Assembly (NCBI RefSeq): GCF_001053185.1
Contig: NZ_CSTD01000005.1
Location: 186,001 to 250,000 of the forward strand
Origin: Mycobacterium bohemicum DSM 44277
GTDB lineage: Bacteria > Actinomycetota > Actinomycetes > Mycobacteriales > Mycobacteriaceae
Length of the DNA: 64,000 nt
Reading direction: 5' to 3'
Both the position numbers and the translations under genes were made by a program. How positions within the stretch are numbered: position 1 is the stretch's first letter; each line of letters begins with the position of its first letter. The notes beneath the pieces were generated by a model. It searched no databases and had not been told where the DNA came from. It worked only from the letters and a program-made list of their open reading frames with translations. Below, piece by piece: positions 25,091-33,700 of this stretch.

Positions 25091-25942
25091 ATGGCCACCT
25101 ATGCGATCACCGGATCGGCCTCGGGCATGGGCCGCGAGACCGCGCAGCGGCTCCGCGGCGAGGGCCACACCGTGGTCGGTGTCGACCTTAAAGACGCCGA
25201 CGTGGTCGCCGACTTGTCGACGCCCGATGGACGCCGGCGCGCCGCCGCCGCCGTGCTGGAGGCCGTGGGCGGCAGGCTCGACGGGGCCGTTCTGGCCGCC
25301 GGCCTGGGCCCCAGCCCCGGGCGCGATCGGCCGCGCCTGATCGCGCAGGTCAACTACCTCGGGGTCGTCGAGCTTCTGGAGGCCTGGCGGCCGGCGTTCG
25401 CGGCGGCCGGCCGGTCCAAAGTCGTCGTCGTCGCCAGCAACTCGGCGACGACGGTGCCCGCGGTGCCCCGCCGAACGATCAACGCGTTGCTGGCGCACGA
25501 CGCCGACAAGGCGGTGCGTTCGGTCCGGCTGCTCGGGCCGGCCGCGCCGACGATGATGTACGCGGCGTCGAAGATCGCCGTGAGCCGCTGGGTGCGGCGG
25601 CACGCGGTGCTGCCGGACTGGGCCGGGTCGGGGGTGCGCCTGAACGCGCTCGCGCCCGGGGCGGTCATGACCCCACTGCTGCAGGAACAGTTGTCAGATC
25701 GCAGGCAGGCCAAGGCGGTCCGGTCGTTCCCGGTCCCGGTCGGCGGGTTCGGTGAGGCACCGCAAATGGCGGCCTGGATGTGCTTCATGTTGTCGGATGC
25801 GGCCGACTTCCTTTGCGGCAGCGTCGTGTTCGTCGACGGCGGCACCGACGCCTATTTCCGGGCCGACGACTGGCCGAAACCGGTTCCGGCGCACCGCCTG
25901 GTCGGCTATCTGCGGCGGTTCCGCCGCGGCGGCGGCGTGTGA
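25091..25942 (+). CDS. Short-chain dehydrogenase (3-alpha-HSD-like)
   Basis: A 283-residue SDR: TGSASGMGRETAQRLR as cofactor loop, the short VAASN strand, catalytic YAASK and the ending GSVVFVDGGTDAYFR. The lack of a canonical NNAG and the short N-terminal half resemble 3-alpha-hydroxysteroid dehydrogenases. Two ATGs lie at 25085 and 25091; GGAG stands five bases before the second, so I choose 25091. It may share a transcript with the thioredoxin gene. Confidence 0.85.
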   Translation: MATYAITGSASGMGRETAQRLRGEGHTVVGVDLKDADVVADLSTPDGRRRAAAAVLEAVGGRLDGAVLAAGLGPSPGRDRPRLIAQVNYLGVVELLEAWRPAFAAAGRSKVVVVASNSATTVPAVPRRTINALLAHDADKAVRSVRLLGPAAPTMMYAASKIAVSRWVRRHAVLPDWAGSGVRLNALAPGAVMTPLLQEQLSDRRQAKAVRSFPVPVGGFGEAPQMAAWMCFMLSDAADFLCGSVVFVDGGTDAYFRADDWPKPVPAHRLVGYLRRFRRGGGV

Positions 25943-26096
25943 CGCACGCTGCGCTTCACCGACGGTGTGCGGTACGTCACTGCACACATTTTCGCGGCGT
26001 TTACCGCGGCGCGGCGAGCGCGTAAAACAGCGGCGGTGCAATTCAATACAGTGATTCGGTTGAACACCCGGCCGAACCGACCGAAGGATCGATACC

Positions 26097-26261
26097 GTGG
26101 CAGCGCTGCAGGCCTGGATCAGTGAGGGCCCCGCTCGACTCGACGTCGTCGCGCCGCTCAGGGCCCGCGCGTGCGACGCCCTGAACGCCGTGCGCAGGGC
26201 CGGGTCACGCCGTGCCCGTCCCGATGTGCCCCTGATGGCCAAGGGGGCCGAGCGCTGCTGA
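26097..26261 (+). CDS. Possible small protein upstream of methyltransferase
   Basis: A GTG at 26097, eight bases after GAAGGA, opens 54 codons ending TGA at 26261, 21 bp before the methyltransferase start. The product (AALQAWISEGPARLDVV to LMAKGAERC) is basic and has no domain I know. The good ribosome site is the main support. The 150 bp upstream are less GC-rich and could hold a promoter. It may be a leader peptide or no gene at all. Confidence 0.3.
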   Translation: MAALQAWISEGPARLDVVAPLRARACDALNAVRRAGSRRARPDVPLMAKGAERC

Positions 26262-26282
26262 CAGTGCGTCCCGGGCCGACCG

Positions 26283-26876
26283 GTGGATGACTACTGGAAC
26301 CACAACACCGCCTACCACCCGTGGTTGGCCGACATCGCGGCCCGGCGGCGCGGTGACGTCCTCGATGTGGGATGCGGGGAGGGGCTGCTGCTCGAGCGGC
26401 TGGCACCGGTGTCGCGGAGTGTGGTCGGCATCGATGCCGATCCGGAGTCGGTGCGGCGGGCGCGGGCGCGGCTGCGCATTCTCGACAACGCCTCGGTGAG
26501 GCTGGGCCGCTTCGAGAGCATGGATGCCGACGAGCGTTCGTACGACCTGATCACGTTCGTGGCGAGCCTGCATCACCTGCCGCTGCGCGAATCGCTGCAC
26601 AGGGCGCGCCGGATGCTCTGCGCGGGAGGGGAGTTGGCGGTCGTCGGGCTCTCGGCCAACAAGAGCGTCGCCGACTGGACGTGGGCCGCCCTCTGCACGC
26701 CGCCGGTTCGCGTGGGTTCGTGGCTGCACCGGGAGACCCGGGACGTCGGAGTGGCGGTCGCCGAGCCCGGGGAAAGCCTCGCCGAGATCCGGCGGGTGGC
26801 GCGCGACGTGCTGCCGGGGGCGGTCATCCGCCGGGGCCTCTACTACCGGTACCGCCTGCACTGGCGGAAGCCCTGA
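26283..26876 (+). CDS. Class I SAM-dependent methyltransferase
   Basis: A 197-residue Methyltransf_11/25 protein. Motif I is VLDVGCGEGLLLERL near residues 26-40, the acidic ribose-binding residue is in VVGIDADPESV, and YDLITFVASLHHLPL forms motif IV. It should transfer a methyl group from SAM to a small molecule. The GTG at 26283 begins the conserved DYWNHNTAYHPWL. Substrate unknown. It converges on the CGNR regulator gene, 20 bp apart. Confidence 0.88.
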   Translation: MDDYWNHNTAYHPWLADIAARRRGDVLDVGCGEGLLLERLAPVSRSVVGIDADPESVRRARARLRILDNASVRLGRFESMDADERSYDLITFVASLHHLPLRESLHRARRMLCAGGELAVVGLSANKSVADWTWAALCTPPVRVGSWLHRETRDVGVAVAEPGESLAEIRRVARDVLPGAVIRRGLYYRYRLHWRKP

Positions 26877-26896
26877 CGTCCTTGGCGGCGTGCAAG

Positions 26897-27490
26897 TCAG
26901 GAACGGCCGGCGCGCTCGCGTTCGCGCTTGCGGGCCCGGGAGGCGCGTAGGTTCGCGGCGTTCCCGCACGTCTTCACGTCGTGCCAGACACCGCTGTTGT
27001 TCTTGGAGCGGTCGTAGAACGCGGACCCGCAGTGGTGGTTGTGGCATCGCTTCACCCGCCGCCACGTTCCGGCCTGCTGGCTCAGCAGGATCTCGGCCCA
27101 CAGCGCGGAAGCCAGCCAGCGCCAGCCGCCGCCCGCGGGTTCCAACCGGACCTCGCCCGAGTCCGACAGCCCGAAGGAGGCGGAGACGGCACCCGGCCCG
27201 CGGCGGGGCGGTGACTCGTGGTCGACCATGCTGCGGATGGTGGACCGCAGGGAACGCAGTTTCACCAAATCCGCCTCTTCCAGGGCCGGCGGCGCCCCCG
27301 CCAGGCCACGCAGTGACGCCCACGTGCGCACCGCACCGGTTGCCCAGTCGTCGGCGGATTCGGCATCGGCCAGCAGGTCCGGGCCGTATCCCGCGATGCC
27401 GGTGGTGTTGAGAAAGTCCTGGACCAGTCCGAGCCCTCCGTCCGCCGGAGTGATTCCGTAGCGGTGTGACGCAGGCCATTCAACTGACAT
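26897..27490 (-). CDS. CGNR zinc-finger / ABATE-domain regulator
   Basis: A 197-residue protein. The N-terminal ABATE domain (GLGLVQDFLNTTGIAG) carries a likely ligand pocket, and the C-terminus is a CGNR zinc finger (RCHNHHCGSAFYDRSKNN, then KTCGNAANLRASRARKR) that binds DNA. Such proteins are one-component regulators. It is divergent from the SDR at 27575 across an 84-bp gap holding a perfect palindrome. It therefore probably regulates itself and that SDR. Confidence 0.88.
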   Translation of the reverse strand: MSVEWPASHRYGITPADGGLGLVQDFLNTTGIAGYGPDLLADAESADDWATGAVRTWASLRGLAGAPPALEEADLVKLRSLRSTIRSMVDHESPPRRGPGAVSASFGLSDSGEVRLEPAGGGWRWLASALWAEILLSQQAGTWRRVKRCHNHHCGSAFYDRSKNNSGVWHDVKTCGNAANLRASRARKRERERAGRS

Positions 27491-27501
27491 AGTCAAAGGA
27501 T

Positions 27502-27518
27502 ACTTGACTCTGTCAAGT
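27502..27518. promoter_or_regulatory. Perfect palindrome between CGNR regulator and SDR genes
   Basis: ACTTGAC at 27502-27508 and GTCAAGT at 27512-27518 are perfect inverted repeats with a 3-nt spacer. A further GTCAA half-site lies at 27492-27496. Candidate operator for the CGNR protein. Confidence 0.65.
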
Positions 27519-27574
27519 GCGTCCACTACCGTGACAGAGGTAAAACTGGTTCACCTACGTCAAGGAGCGAGAAT

Positions 27575-28267
27575 ATGGTCAACATCAAAGGCGCGACGGT
27601 GGTGGTCACCGGCGGGCAGCGCGGCCTGGGCAAGGCCATCGTGGCGGAGCTGTTGGAGCGGGGGGCGACGAAGGTGTACGCGACGGCCCGGGCGCCCAAG
27701 CCCAGCGAGGACCCACGCGTGGTGAGTGTCGAACTGGACGTGACCAAGCCGGATTCGGTTGCCGCACTGGCTAACACGGCACCCGACGCTGACATCGTCG
27801 TCAACAACGCCGGCATACTGGGCGCTCCGAAGCTGCTCGACGCCGACATCGATGAGGTACGCGCGGTGTTCGAGACCAACTACTTCGGCGCGCTTCGGGT
27901 CGCCAAGGCGTTCGCGCCCATCCTGGCCGAGAACGGCGGCGGCGCGCTCGTCGACATCCATTCGGTCCTGTCCTGGTTGCCGGGTTTCGGCGGCTACGGG
28001 GACTCCAAGGCGGCCCTGTGGTCCGCGACGAACTCCCTGCGGATCGAGCTGGAAAAGCAGGGGACCGTCGTCACCGGCGTGCACCTGAGCTTCACCGACA
28101 CCGACATGGCCGACGGCTTCGACGCGCCGAAAAACGATCCGCGTCAGGTGGCGCGGGCGGTGGTGGATGGCATCGAGCGGGCCGAGGCCGAGGTGCTGGC
28201 CGACGACGACACCCGTCAGGTCAAGGCGGCGCTGTCCGGCCCCATCGAGGCACTGCGGTTGGGCTGA
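27575..28267 (+). CDS. Short-chain dehydrogenase
   Basis: A 230-residue SDR with TGGQRGLGKAIV, the NNAG motif in VVNNAGILG, and GYGDSKAAL as catalytic motif. The length and the FTDTDMADGF loop fit the SDR-type used widely in actinobacteria for small aldehydes or ketones. AAGGAG lies nine bases before the ATG at 27575. The CGNR regulator is divergent and probably controls it. A 211-bp gap without a gene follows. Confidence 0.88.
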   Translation: MVNIKGATVVVTGGQRGLGKAIVAELLERGATKVYATARAPKPSEDPRVVSVELDVTKPDSVAALANTAPDADIVVNNAGILGAPKLLDADIDEVRAVFETNYFGALRVAKAFAPILAENGGGALVDIHSVLSWLPGFGGYGDSKAALWSATNSLRIELEKQGTVVTGVHLSFTDTDMADGFDAPKNDPRQVARAVVDGIERAEAEVLADDDTRQVKAALSGPIEALRLG

Positions 28268-28478
28268 GATGGTGGAGGCTGTGGTGCCGGCGACCGGGGG
28301 GAGGTCGACGGCACCACCGCCATGAACGTCTGCCCGAAGGCAAACCGCCGGGTTTGGCCCGGCAGGAATCAGCCTGACAGCAATCCGGCGCCGGTTCGAG
28401 GTCGAAGGTCCCTATCGCATCCGCCAAAAGTCACATCGACCGCGGCGGGGGTTAACCTGCCCGTGTTTGGATATCGGC

Positions 28479-28937
28479 ATGGGAGAGGAACAGGACGGCA
28501 TTGTCAGCGCCACCCGGGTGATCTCGGCCGGCGCGGAACGGATCTTCGAGCTGATCGCCGATCCGTCGCTGCAGCCGAGCTGGGACGGCAACGACAACCT
28601 CGCCTCGGCCGCCCCGGGGCAGCGCGTGCGTCAGGTCGGCGACATCTTCAGGACGACACTGACCAGCGGGGCCGTGCGGGAGAACCACGTGGTGGAATTC
28701 ATCGAGGGCAGCAAGATCGCGTGGTGCCCGGCGGAGCCGAAAAAGCAGCCGCCGGGCCACCTTTGGCGCTGGGAGCTGCATCCCGTCAACGCCTCACTGA
28801 CCAGTGTCACCCATACCTATGACTGGACGGCGCTGACCGACAGCACCCGGCTGCCACGCGCCCGGGCGACGACTCCGGACATGCTGCGCGAGTCGATCGA
28901 CCGGCTGGCCGCGCTGGCGCAAGCGCCCGACCGCTGA
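28479..28937 (+). CDS. SRPBCC (START-like) protein
   Basis: A 152-residue helix-grip protein: VSATRVISAGAERIFELIADPSLQPSWDGND at the start, VVEFIEGSKIAWCP in the middle and a C-terminal helix (MLRESIDRLAALA). It belongs to the same broad fold as the protein at 11917 and may bind a lipid-like ligand. ATG 28479 is preferred to a TTG at 28467. It converges on a methyltransferase remnant with 5 bp between the stops. Confidence 0.82.
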   Translation: MGEEQDGIVSATRVISAGAERIFELIADPSLQPSWDGNDNLASAAPGQRVRQVGDIFRTTLTSGAVRENHVVEFIEGSKIAWCPAEPKKQPPGHLWRWELHPVNASLTSVTHTYDWTALTDSTRLPRARATTPDMLRESIDRLAALAQAPDR

Positions 28938-28942
28938 GGCAC

Positions 28943-29392
28943 TCAGCCGTTGGTGCCGCGCACCCACTGAATGCTGCCCAGGTTCTTGACCCGAACGCTG
29001 GCGAATCCCTGCTCTTCCAGGATGTCGCCGATTTCGTCCTCACCGAACGCGTGCGCCCCCACGTTCGGCAGCTGCTGCCAGAACCGGGCCAAGGGCCCCG
29101 CGGTCGGCACCATCACGGCCAGCCGTCCACCCGGGCGCAGCACCCGCGCCATCTCGGCCAGGGCTGCCGTCGGGTTGGGCACCAACTGCAGGACGGCCGT
29201 CGAGACCACCGCGTCGACGGTGTCGTCGCGCAGCGGAAGTCGTTGCGCGTCAGCCCTGATGAAGCCGACCTGCGGCCCGGCCTCGTTGCGCACCGCGCGT
29301 TGGAGCATCGGCTCGGAGATGTCGATGCCCAGGGCCAGGCCGTCGGGGCCCGCGGCCCGCGCGGGAGGCAGCGAGACGTGCACGTCGGTCAC
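28943..29392 (-). pseudogene. SAM methyltransferase lacking motif I (N-terminal deletion)
   Basis: A GTG at 29392 opens 149 residues. From residue 12 on, the text is a good methyltransferase C-terminal two-thirds: AGPDGLALGIDISEPML, FIRADAQRLPLRDDTVDAVVS, VLRPGGRLAVMVPTAG. The SAM-binding GxGxG strand and everything before it, about 90 residues, are missing; the first eleven residues (TDVHVSLPPAR) join straight to the second strand. Without motif I it should not bind SAM. The gene lies 65 bp behind the cyclase gene on the same strand. Confidence 0.7.
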
Positions 29393-29457
29393 GGGTACTC
29401 CTTCGATTCAACAGACGAACTCGGTTCAAAAACCAAGCGGTACTCGGAATATCGAGC

Positions 29458-30840
29458 CTACGCCCGGCGGACGGCGGCGTTCTCGCGCGCCAGGGCGCAC
29501 AACTGCCACCGTCCCGGCACCCCCTTCAGCTCCGCCTCGCCCCGGTCGGCGAACCGGTACCGCGACCCGGTGACGATGTCACGCACCGTCGAGGAGACCA
29601 GCACCTCGCTGGGACCGGCGAGCGCCGCCACGCGCGCGCCGATGTGCACGGCCATGCCGGCGACGTCGGTTTTCGACACGCCCCGCACCTCGACCTCGCC
29701 CGCGTGGATGCCCACCCGCACCTCGACGCCCAGCACGCGGACCGCGTCGACGATCGCGTCCGAGCAGGCGATGGCGGCGCTCGGGCTGCTGAAGGTCGCG
29801 ACGAATCCGTCTCCGGCGGTGTTGACTTCGCGGCCGCCGAACCGCTGCAGCTCGTGCCGCACGATGGTGTCGTGGTTGTCCAGCAGGTCGCGCCAGCGGT
29901 GGTCGCCGAGCTGTGCGGCGCGCTCGGTCGACCCGACGATGTCGGTGAAGACGATGGTGGTGAGCAGGCGCTCGCTGTCCAAGCCGCCGCGCACGCCGGT
30001 GACGAATTCCTCGATCTCTTCCAGCATGGGCCCCGTGTCGCCGACCCAGTACAGGGAGTCTTTGCCCGGCAGCTCGATCAGCCGCGCGCCCGCGATGTGT
30101 TCGGCGAGGTAGACGCCGTGGCCCAGCGGGCTGAAGTCGGGATTGTCGCGATGCAGGATCAGGGTCGGCACCCGGATGCGGGCGAGGGCGTCGCGGACGT
30201 CGCCGTCCCGGATCTTCCTGATGAAGGCGCGGGCCATGCTGGGGGAGGCCGCACGATTGCCGGCGTGGTCCCACCACGCCCGGAACGCCTCGTCGGCGGC
30301 CACGGACGGAGCGATGACGGCCAGCATGTCGAAGCCCTGCTCGACGGCGTCCGGTTCGATCCCGACCGTCGTGAAGGGATCGGCGGAGGCCACCTCGGCG
30401 CCGATCGGGTAGTCCGGACCGCGCAGGGTGCGCGCGGCGCCGTTGAAGATCACCAGGTTGCTCACCCGCTCGGGGAAATCCGCCGCCAGGACCAGTCCGG
30501 CCAGTGACGTGAACCCGGGCGCGAAGACCGTCGCCCGCTCCGATCCCACCGCGTCCATGACCGCGATGGCGTCGTGCGCCCACGAGTCCGGACCGATCGA
30601 GTCCACGGACGCGATCCGCGAGGACAGGCCGATCCCACGCTGGTCGAACCGGATCACCCGGCTGAAGGAGGCCAGCCGGCGATGGAAGCGGTACATCGAC
30701 GGCTCGGAGTCGACGCAGTCGATGGGAATCATGGGCCCCGGCAGCACGAGCAGGTCGGTCGGGCCATCACCGAAGACCTGATAGGCGATGTCGACCTCAC
30801 TGCAGCTGGCGTACCGGGCCCGCGGAGCCGGCGGCGCCAT
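29458..30840 (-). CDS. Class III adenylate cyclase with N-terminal alpha/beta-hydrolase domain (Rv1900c-like)
   Basis: A 460-residue two-domain protein. Residues 10-280 are an alpha/beta hydrolase whose elbow reads VFAPGFTSLAG, without a clear nucleophile Ser. Residues 295-455 are a class III cyclase with metal aspartates in FTDIVGST and TAGDGF. At the usual substrate-specifying Lys the text is REVN, Asn, and the transition-state Asn is replaced by His in AVHIGAR. As I recall, Rv1900c of M. tuberculosis shows the same substitutions and is a weak ATP/GTP cyclase. The hydrolase part may sense a ligand. It lies 9 bp behind the TetR gene, so the two are co-transcribed. Confidence 0.88.
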   Translation of the reverse strand: MAPPAPRARYASCSEVDIAYQVFGDGPTDLLVLPGPMIPIDCVDSEPSMYRFHRRLASFSRVIRFDQRGIGLSSRIASVDSIGPDSWAHDAIAVMDAVGSERATVFAPGFTSLAGLVLAADFPERVSNLVIFNGAARTLRGPDYPIGAEVASADPFTTVGIEPDAVEQGFDMLAVIAPSVAADEAFRAWWDHAGNRAASPSMARAFIRKIRDGDVRDALARIRVPTLILHRDNPDFSPLGHGVYLAEHIAGARLIELPGKDSLYWVGDTGPMLEEIEEFVTGVRGGLDSERLLTTIVFTDIVGSTERAAQLGDHRWRDLLDNHDTIVRHELQRFGGREVNTAGDGFVATFSSPSAAIACSDAIVDAVRVLGVEVRVGIHAGEVEVRGVSKTDVAGMAVHIGARVAALAGPSEVLVSSTVRDIVTGSRYRFADRGEAELKGVPGRWQLCALARENAAVRRA

Positions 30841-30849
30841 GGCTCCAGG

Positions 30850-31425
30850 CTAGCGGTCGATGATCGGGACGAGATAGCGGGCGGCGTACCGCCGGACGGC
30901 CGCCGGATCCGTGATGTCGAGCCGGTCGGTGGGAAAGACGATGATGCCCAGGGCGACCCGCAGCAGGATGTCGGCGATGTCCCCCAGCTCCGCCTCGGGC
31001 GCCGCGGCGCCGCAGCGCCGCAGCGTGTGGGCGATGCCGTCGGCGAACTGGCGGATGGGGAAGACGTGCGACCGCGAGAACAGGCCGAACAACTCCGGCT
31101 CGCTCTCGACGATGCGCGAATACAGCGGCGAGTCCCCGACCAGTCGCACGCCGAGGGCGAACGCCTCGACGACGGCCTCCGCCGGGGTGCGGCCGGAGGT
31201 GGCTTGGTCGAGCGTGGCGAAGAAGGTTTCCGCCTCCCGTCGCACCACCTGCCCGAGCAGGGCGTCCTTGGTGGGGAAGCGCCGGTAGACGGTGCTGCGG
31301 CTGACCCCGGCGCGGGAGGCCACGTCTTCGATGTTGGCGCGGCGCACGCCGTAGGTCTCGAACACCGCCCGCGCGGTGTCGAGGATCTTGTCGTCGAGGC
31401 TGGGCTCGAGGCGGTGGCTGGGCAT
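30850..31425 (-). CDS. TetR family regulator
   Basis: A 191-residue TetR protein: AVFETYGVRRANIEDVASRAGVSRSTVYRRFPTKDAL is the DNA-binding unit and a C-terminal ligand domain follows. It reads divergently from the MpaB-type oxygenase gene, with a perfect 8-bp inverted repeat between, and its own downstream partner is the cyclase. The ATG at 31425 gives a short basic N-terminus; the frame upstream is an antisense shadow of the oxygenase gene. Confidence 0.88.
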   Translation of the reverse strand: MPSHRLEPSLDDKILDTARAVFETYGVRRANIEDVASRAGVSRSTVYRRFPTKDALLGQVVRREAETFFATLDQATSGRTPAEAVVEAFALGVRLVGDSPLYSRIVESEPELFGLFSRSHVFPIRQFADGIAHTLRRCGAAAPEAELGDIADILLRVALGIIVFPTDRLDITDPAAVRRYAARYLVPIIDR

Positions 31426-31469
31426 GGATCGCGACCCCCACGGCAATCTCGGCGGAAGAATGTTATCTT

Positions 31470-31493
31470 GACACAAAGATACGCATTTGTGTC
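31470..31493. promoter_or_regulatory. Operator palindrome in the TetR/MpaB divergent promoter
   Basis: GACACAAA at 31470-31477 and TTTGTGTC at 31486-31493 are perfect inverted repeats around eight bases. The size and place match a TetR operator. Confidence 0.7.
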
Positions 31494-31527
31494 TCTGTTC
31501 ACAATCGGGCGCCGCGAGGGAGTCGGT

Positions 31528-32460
31528 ATGGCAGCGGGATCGGCCGCACAGGATTTCGACACCGGCGTTCGCGAGGCGCTGCCCATGCCCGTCGACGGGT
31601 CCGCGGCCACGCCGCGGCTGGGGCCGGAGTCGCTCATCTGGAAGTTCTACGGCGATCACCGCACCCAGTTCTTCGGGTTTCAGCGCACGGCCGGTGTCGA
31701 GAACTGCATCGAGCAGCTCGCGCAGGGCGTACTCGACCACTCGGTGATCTTCAGCGACACCCTCGGCCGCGCCAAGCGAACCGCACCCCCGCTGATGAAG
31801 ACCGTCTACTCCGACGACCCGCACGCGTGGGGCCGCAGGGTGCGCGACTTCCACAAGCCGATCAAGGGCACGATCAGCGACGGCTCCCGGTATCACGCGC
31901 TCAACCCCGAGTTGTTCTATTGGGCGCACGCCACGTTCGTCGACCAGGTCATCTACACCGCCGACACGTTCATCCGCAGGCTGTCCCGCGCGGAGAAGGA
32001 GCAGATCTTCACCGAGGGCAAGGTCTGGTACGACCTGTACGGGGTCAGCGATCGCGGCCAGCCGCCGACCTATGACGAATTCGTGGCCTACTGGGACGAC
32101 ATGCTCGAGCGGTTCGTCCCGCACAAGACTGTCCTCTACGGCACCGGCTACATCCGCAAGGGCATCCCCGGGCCACGCTGGATCCCCCGGCCCGTGTGGA
32201 GGGTGCTTTCCGCGCCGCTGAACGCCTACACCCGCCTGGTCCTGGTCGGCACGATGCCGCCCCAGATGCGCCAGGTGTGCCAATTGCCATGGGACGACAG
32301 GAAAGAACGCCGGTTCCAGCGGTTCGCCGCGACCATGCGGGCGCTGAACCCGCTCGTCAACCGGCTGCCGCTGTGGGCCATCTACCTGCCCTGGGCGGCC
32401 GCCGCGTGGCGCCGGGCGGGCGTCGACCCGCGCACGCTGCACAACCGCCCGGCCGCCTGA
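31528..32460 (+). CDS. MpaB-family (DUF2236) oxygenase
   Basis: A 310-residue protein of the DUF2236/MpaB family, related to latex-clearing protein and to fungal MpaB. Family signs are WKFYGDHRTQFFGFQR, a His in RVRDFHKPIKG, LNPELFYWAHATFVDQV and YWDDML. In characterised relatives two His and a haem or iron site cleave double bonds oxidatively. The ATG at 31528 follows GCGAGGGA. The divergent TetR probably controls it. Substrate unknown. Confidence 0.82.
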   Translation: MAAGSAAQDFDTGVREALPMPVDGSAATPRLGPESLIWKFYGDHRTQFFGFQRTAGVENCIEQLAQGVLDHSVIFSDTLGRAKRTAPPLMKTVYSDDPHAWGRRVRDFHKPIKGTISDGSRYHALNPELFYWAHATFVDQVIYTADTFIRRLSRAEKEQIFTEGKVWYDLYGVSDRGQPPTYDEFVAYWDDMLERFVPHKTVLYGTGYIRKGIPGPRWIPRPVWRVLSAPLNAYTRLVLVGTMPPQMRQVCQLPWDDRKERRFQRFAATMRALNPLVNRLPLWAIYLPWAAAAWRRAGVDPRTLHNRPAA

Positions 32461-32582
32461 GCCCCGGGCCCGCTGAACGGCGGGTACACGGTGGTAGAAC
32501 ACCCTGTGAATTAAGGCAATAGCGGTGGCGGCCGGGCCCGGCGTGCTTGGCGTGCCCGCCGGGGTGGGACAGGATCGGTCGC

Positions 32583-33698
32583 ATGCCCGATGTCGACTTC
32601 TCGCTGTTGGACGTGCCGAGACCGACGCCGGTCGAGGACCCCGACGCCTATCTGCGCGCGGCGATCGCCTGGCACTTCGGCGAGGACACCGGATCCGCGT
32701 ACTGGTTGCGCACCGCGCGGACGCTGGGCTTCGACCCGCTCACCGAGGTCCGCTCTTTCGCGGATCTGCGGATGTTCCCCAACCTCGTCAACGATCTACG
32801 CGACGTGCCGGTGGAGGACCTCGTCCCGCGCGGCTACGCATCCCCCGGATCGCCGCCCCCGGTGCCGCAGATATTCGAATCCGGCGGCACCACCGGAGCC
32901 CCCAAACGCACTGTGCAGATGCCGGATTGGGTGGCGCAGGTCGTGCGGTGGCAGACCGAGGACTTCGCCGCCGGCGGCTTCCTGCCCGGCCGCGGATTCG
33001 TGTGCGTGATGCCGAGCGGCCCGCACGGCGTCGGCTACTTCTCCCGCCTGGTGGCCGAGCGACTGGGGGCCGCCTGCCACGCGGTCGACATCGATCCCCG
33101 CTGGGTCAAGAAGATCGCCGCGGGCAACGCCGCCCCGCGGGGGGCCGCGGCGGTGGCCGCCTACGTCGAGCACGTCATCGAGCAGACCGCGGTCATCCTG
33201 CAGACGCAGAACGTCGCGAACATGCACACCACCCCGCCGCTGCTGGAGGCGATCGCCCGCCACGACCGCGTCGTCGACCTGATCAACGCCAAGGTCGGAT
33301 ACCTGCTGCTCAGCGGCGCGCACGTGGACGCCGACACCCTCGACCTGCTGCGCGACATGTTCCCGCGGACGACGATCACCATGGCCTTCGGCAGCACCAT
33401 GGTGCTCTCGCAAGCGGTCACCGAAATCACCGACGAAGGCTCATTCGTTTTCCACCCGCGCACCCCGTACGTGGTGTTCTGGGTGATCGACCCGGACACC
33501 GGCGAGCGGGTGCCCTACGGCGGGCGGGGCCAGGTGGTGATGAATCACGTCAGCAAGGGCATGTTCATCCCCAACAACCTCGAACGCGACACCGCGGTGC
33601 GGCTGCCCGGTCCGGCGGGGCAACTCAGCGACTCGGTCAGCGCGGTGGGACCGGTGAGCACCTTCGAGGGCGAGACCGTCATCGAGGGGGTGTACTAG
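32583..33698 (+). CDS. AMP-binding enzyme, short form (phenazine-biosynthesis/phenylacetate-CoA ligase-like)
   Basis: A 371-residue adenylate-forming protein. The P-loop is FESGGTTGAPKRT, and TITMAFGSTMVLS occupies the position of the second core motif. It ends shortly after the hinge region and lacks the usual C-terminal lid domain, as do proteins annotated as phenazine antibiotic biosynthesis proteins. It probably activates an aryl or acyl acid. The next frame, two bases downstream, is the N-terminus of an acyl-CoA reductase, so the intact pair may have reduced an activated acid to an aldehyde. The partner is now broken. Confidence 0.8.
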   Translation: MPDVDFSLLDVPRPTPVEDPDAYLRAAIAWHFGEDTGSAYWLRTARTLGFDPLTEVRSFADLRMFPNLVNDLRDVPVEDLVPRGYASPGSPPPVPQIFESGGTTGAPKRTVQMPDWVAQVVRWQTEDFAAGGFLPGRGFVCVMPSGPHGVGYFSRLVAERLGAACHAVDIDPRWVKKIAAGNAAPRGAAAVAAYVEHVIEQTAVILQTQNVANMHTTPPLLEAIARHDRVVDLINAKVGYLLLSGAHVDADTLDLLRDMFPRTTITMAFGSTMVLSQAVTEITDEGSFVFHPRTPYVVFWVIDPDTGERVPYGGRGQVVMNHVSKGMFIPNNLERDTAVRLPGPAGQLSDSVSAVGPVSTFEGETVIEGVY

Positions 33699-33700
33699 CC

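Noticed and set aside
28268..28478. A small gene in the 211-bp gap before the SRPBCC gene
   Set aside because: The only frames are short, lack ribosome sites and have no family similarity.
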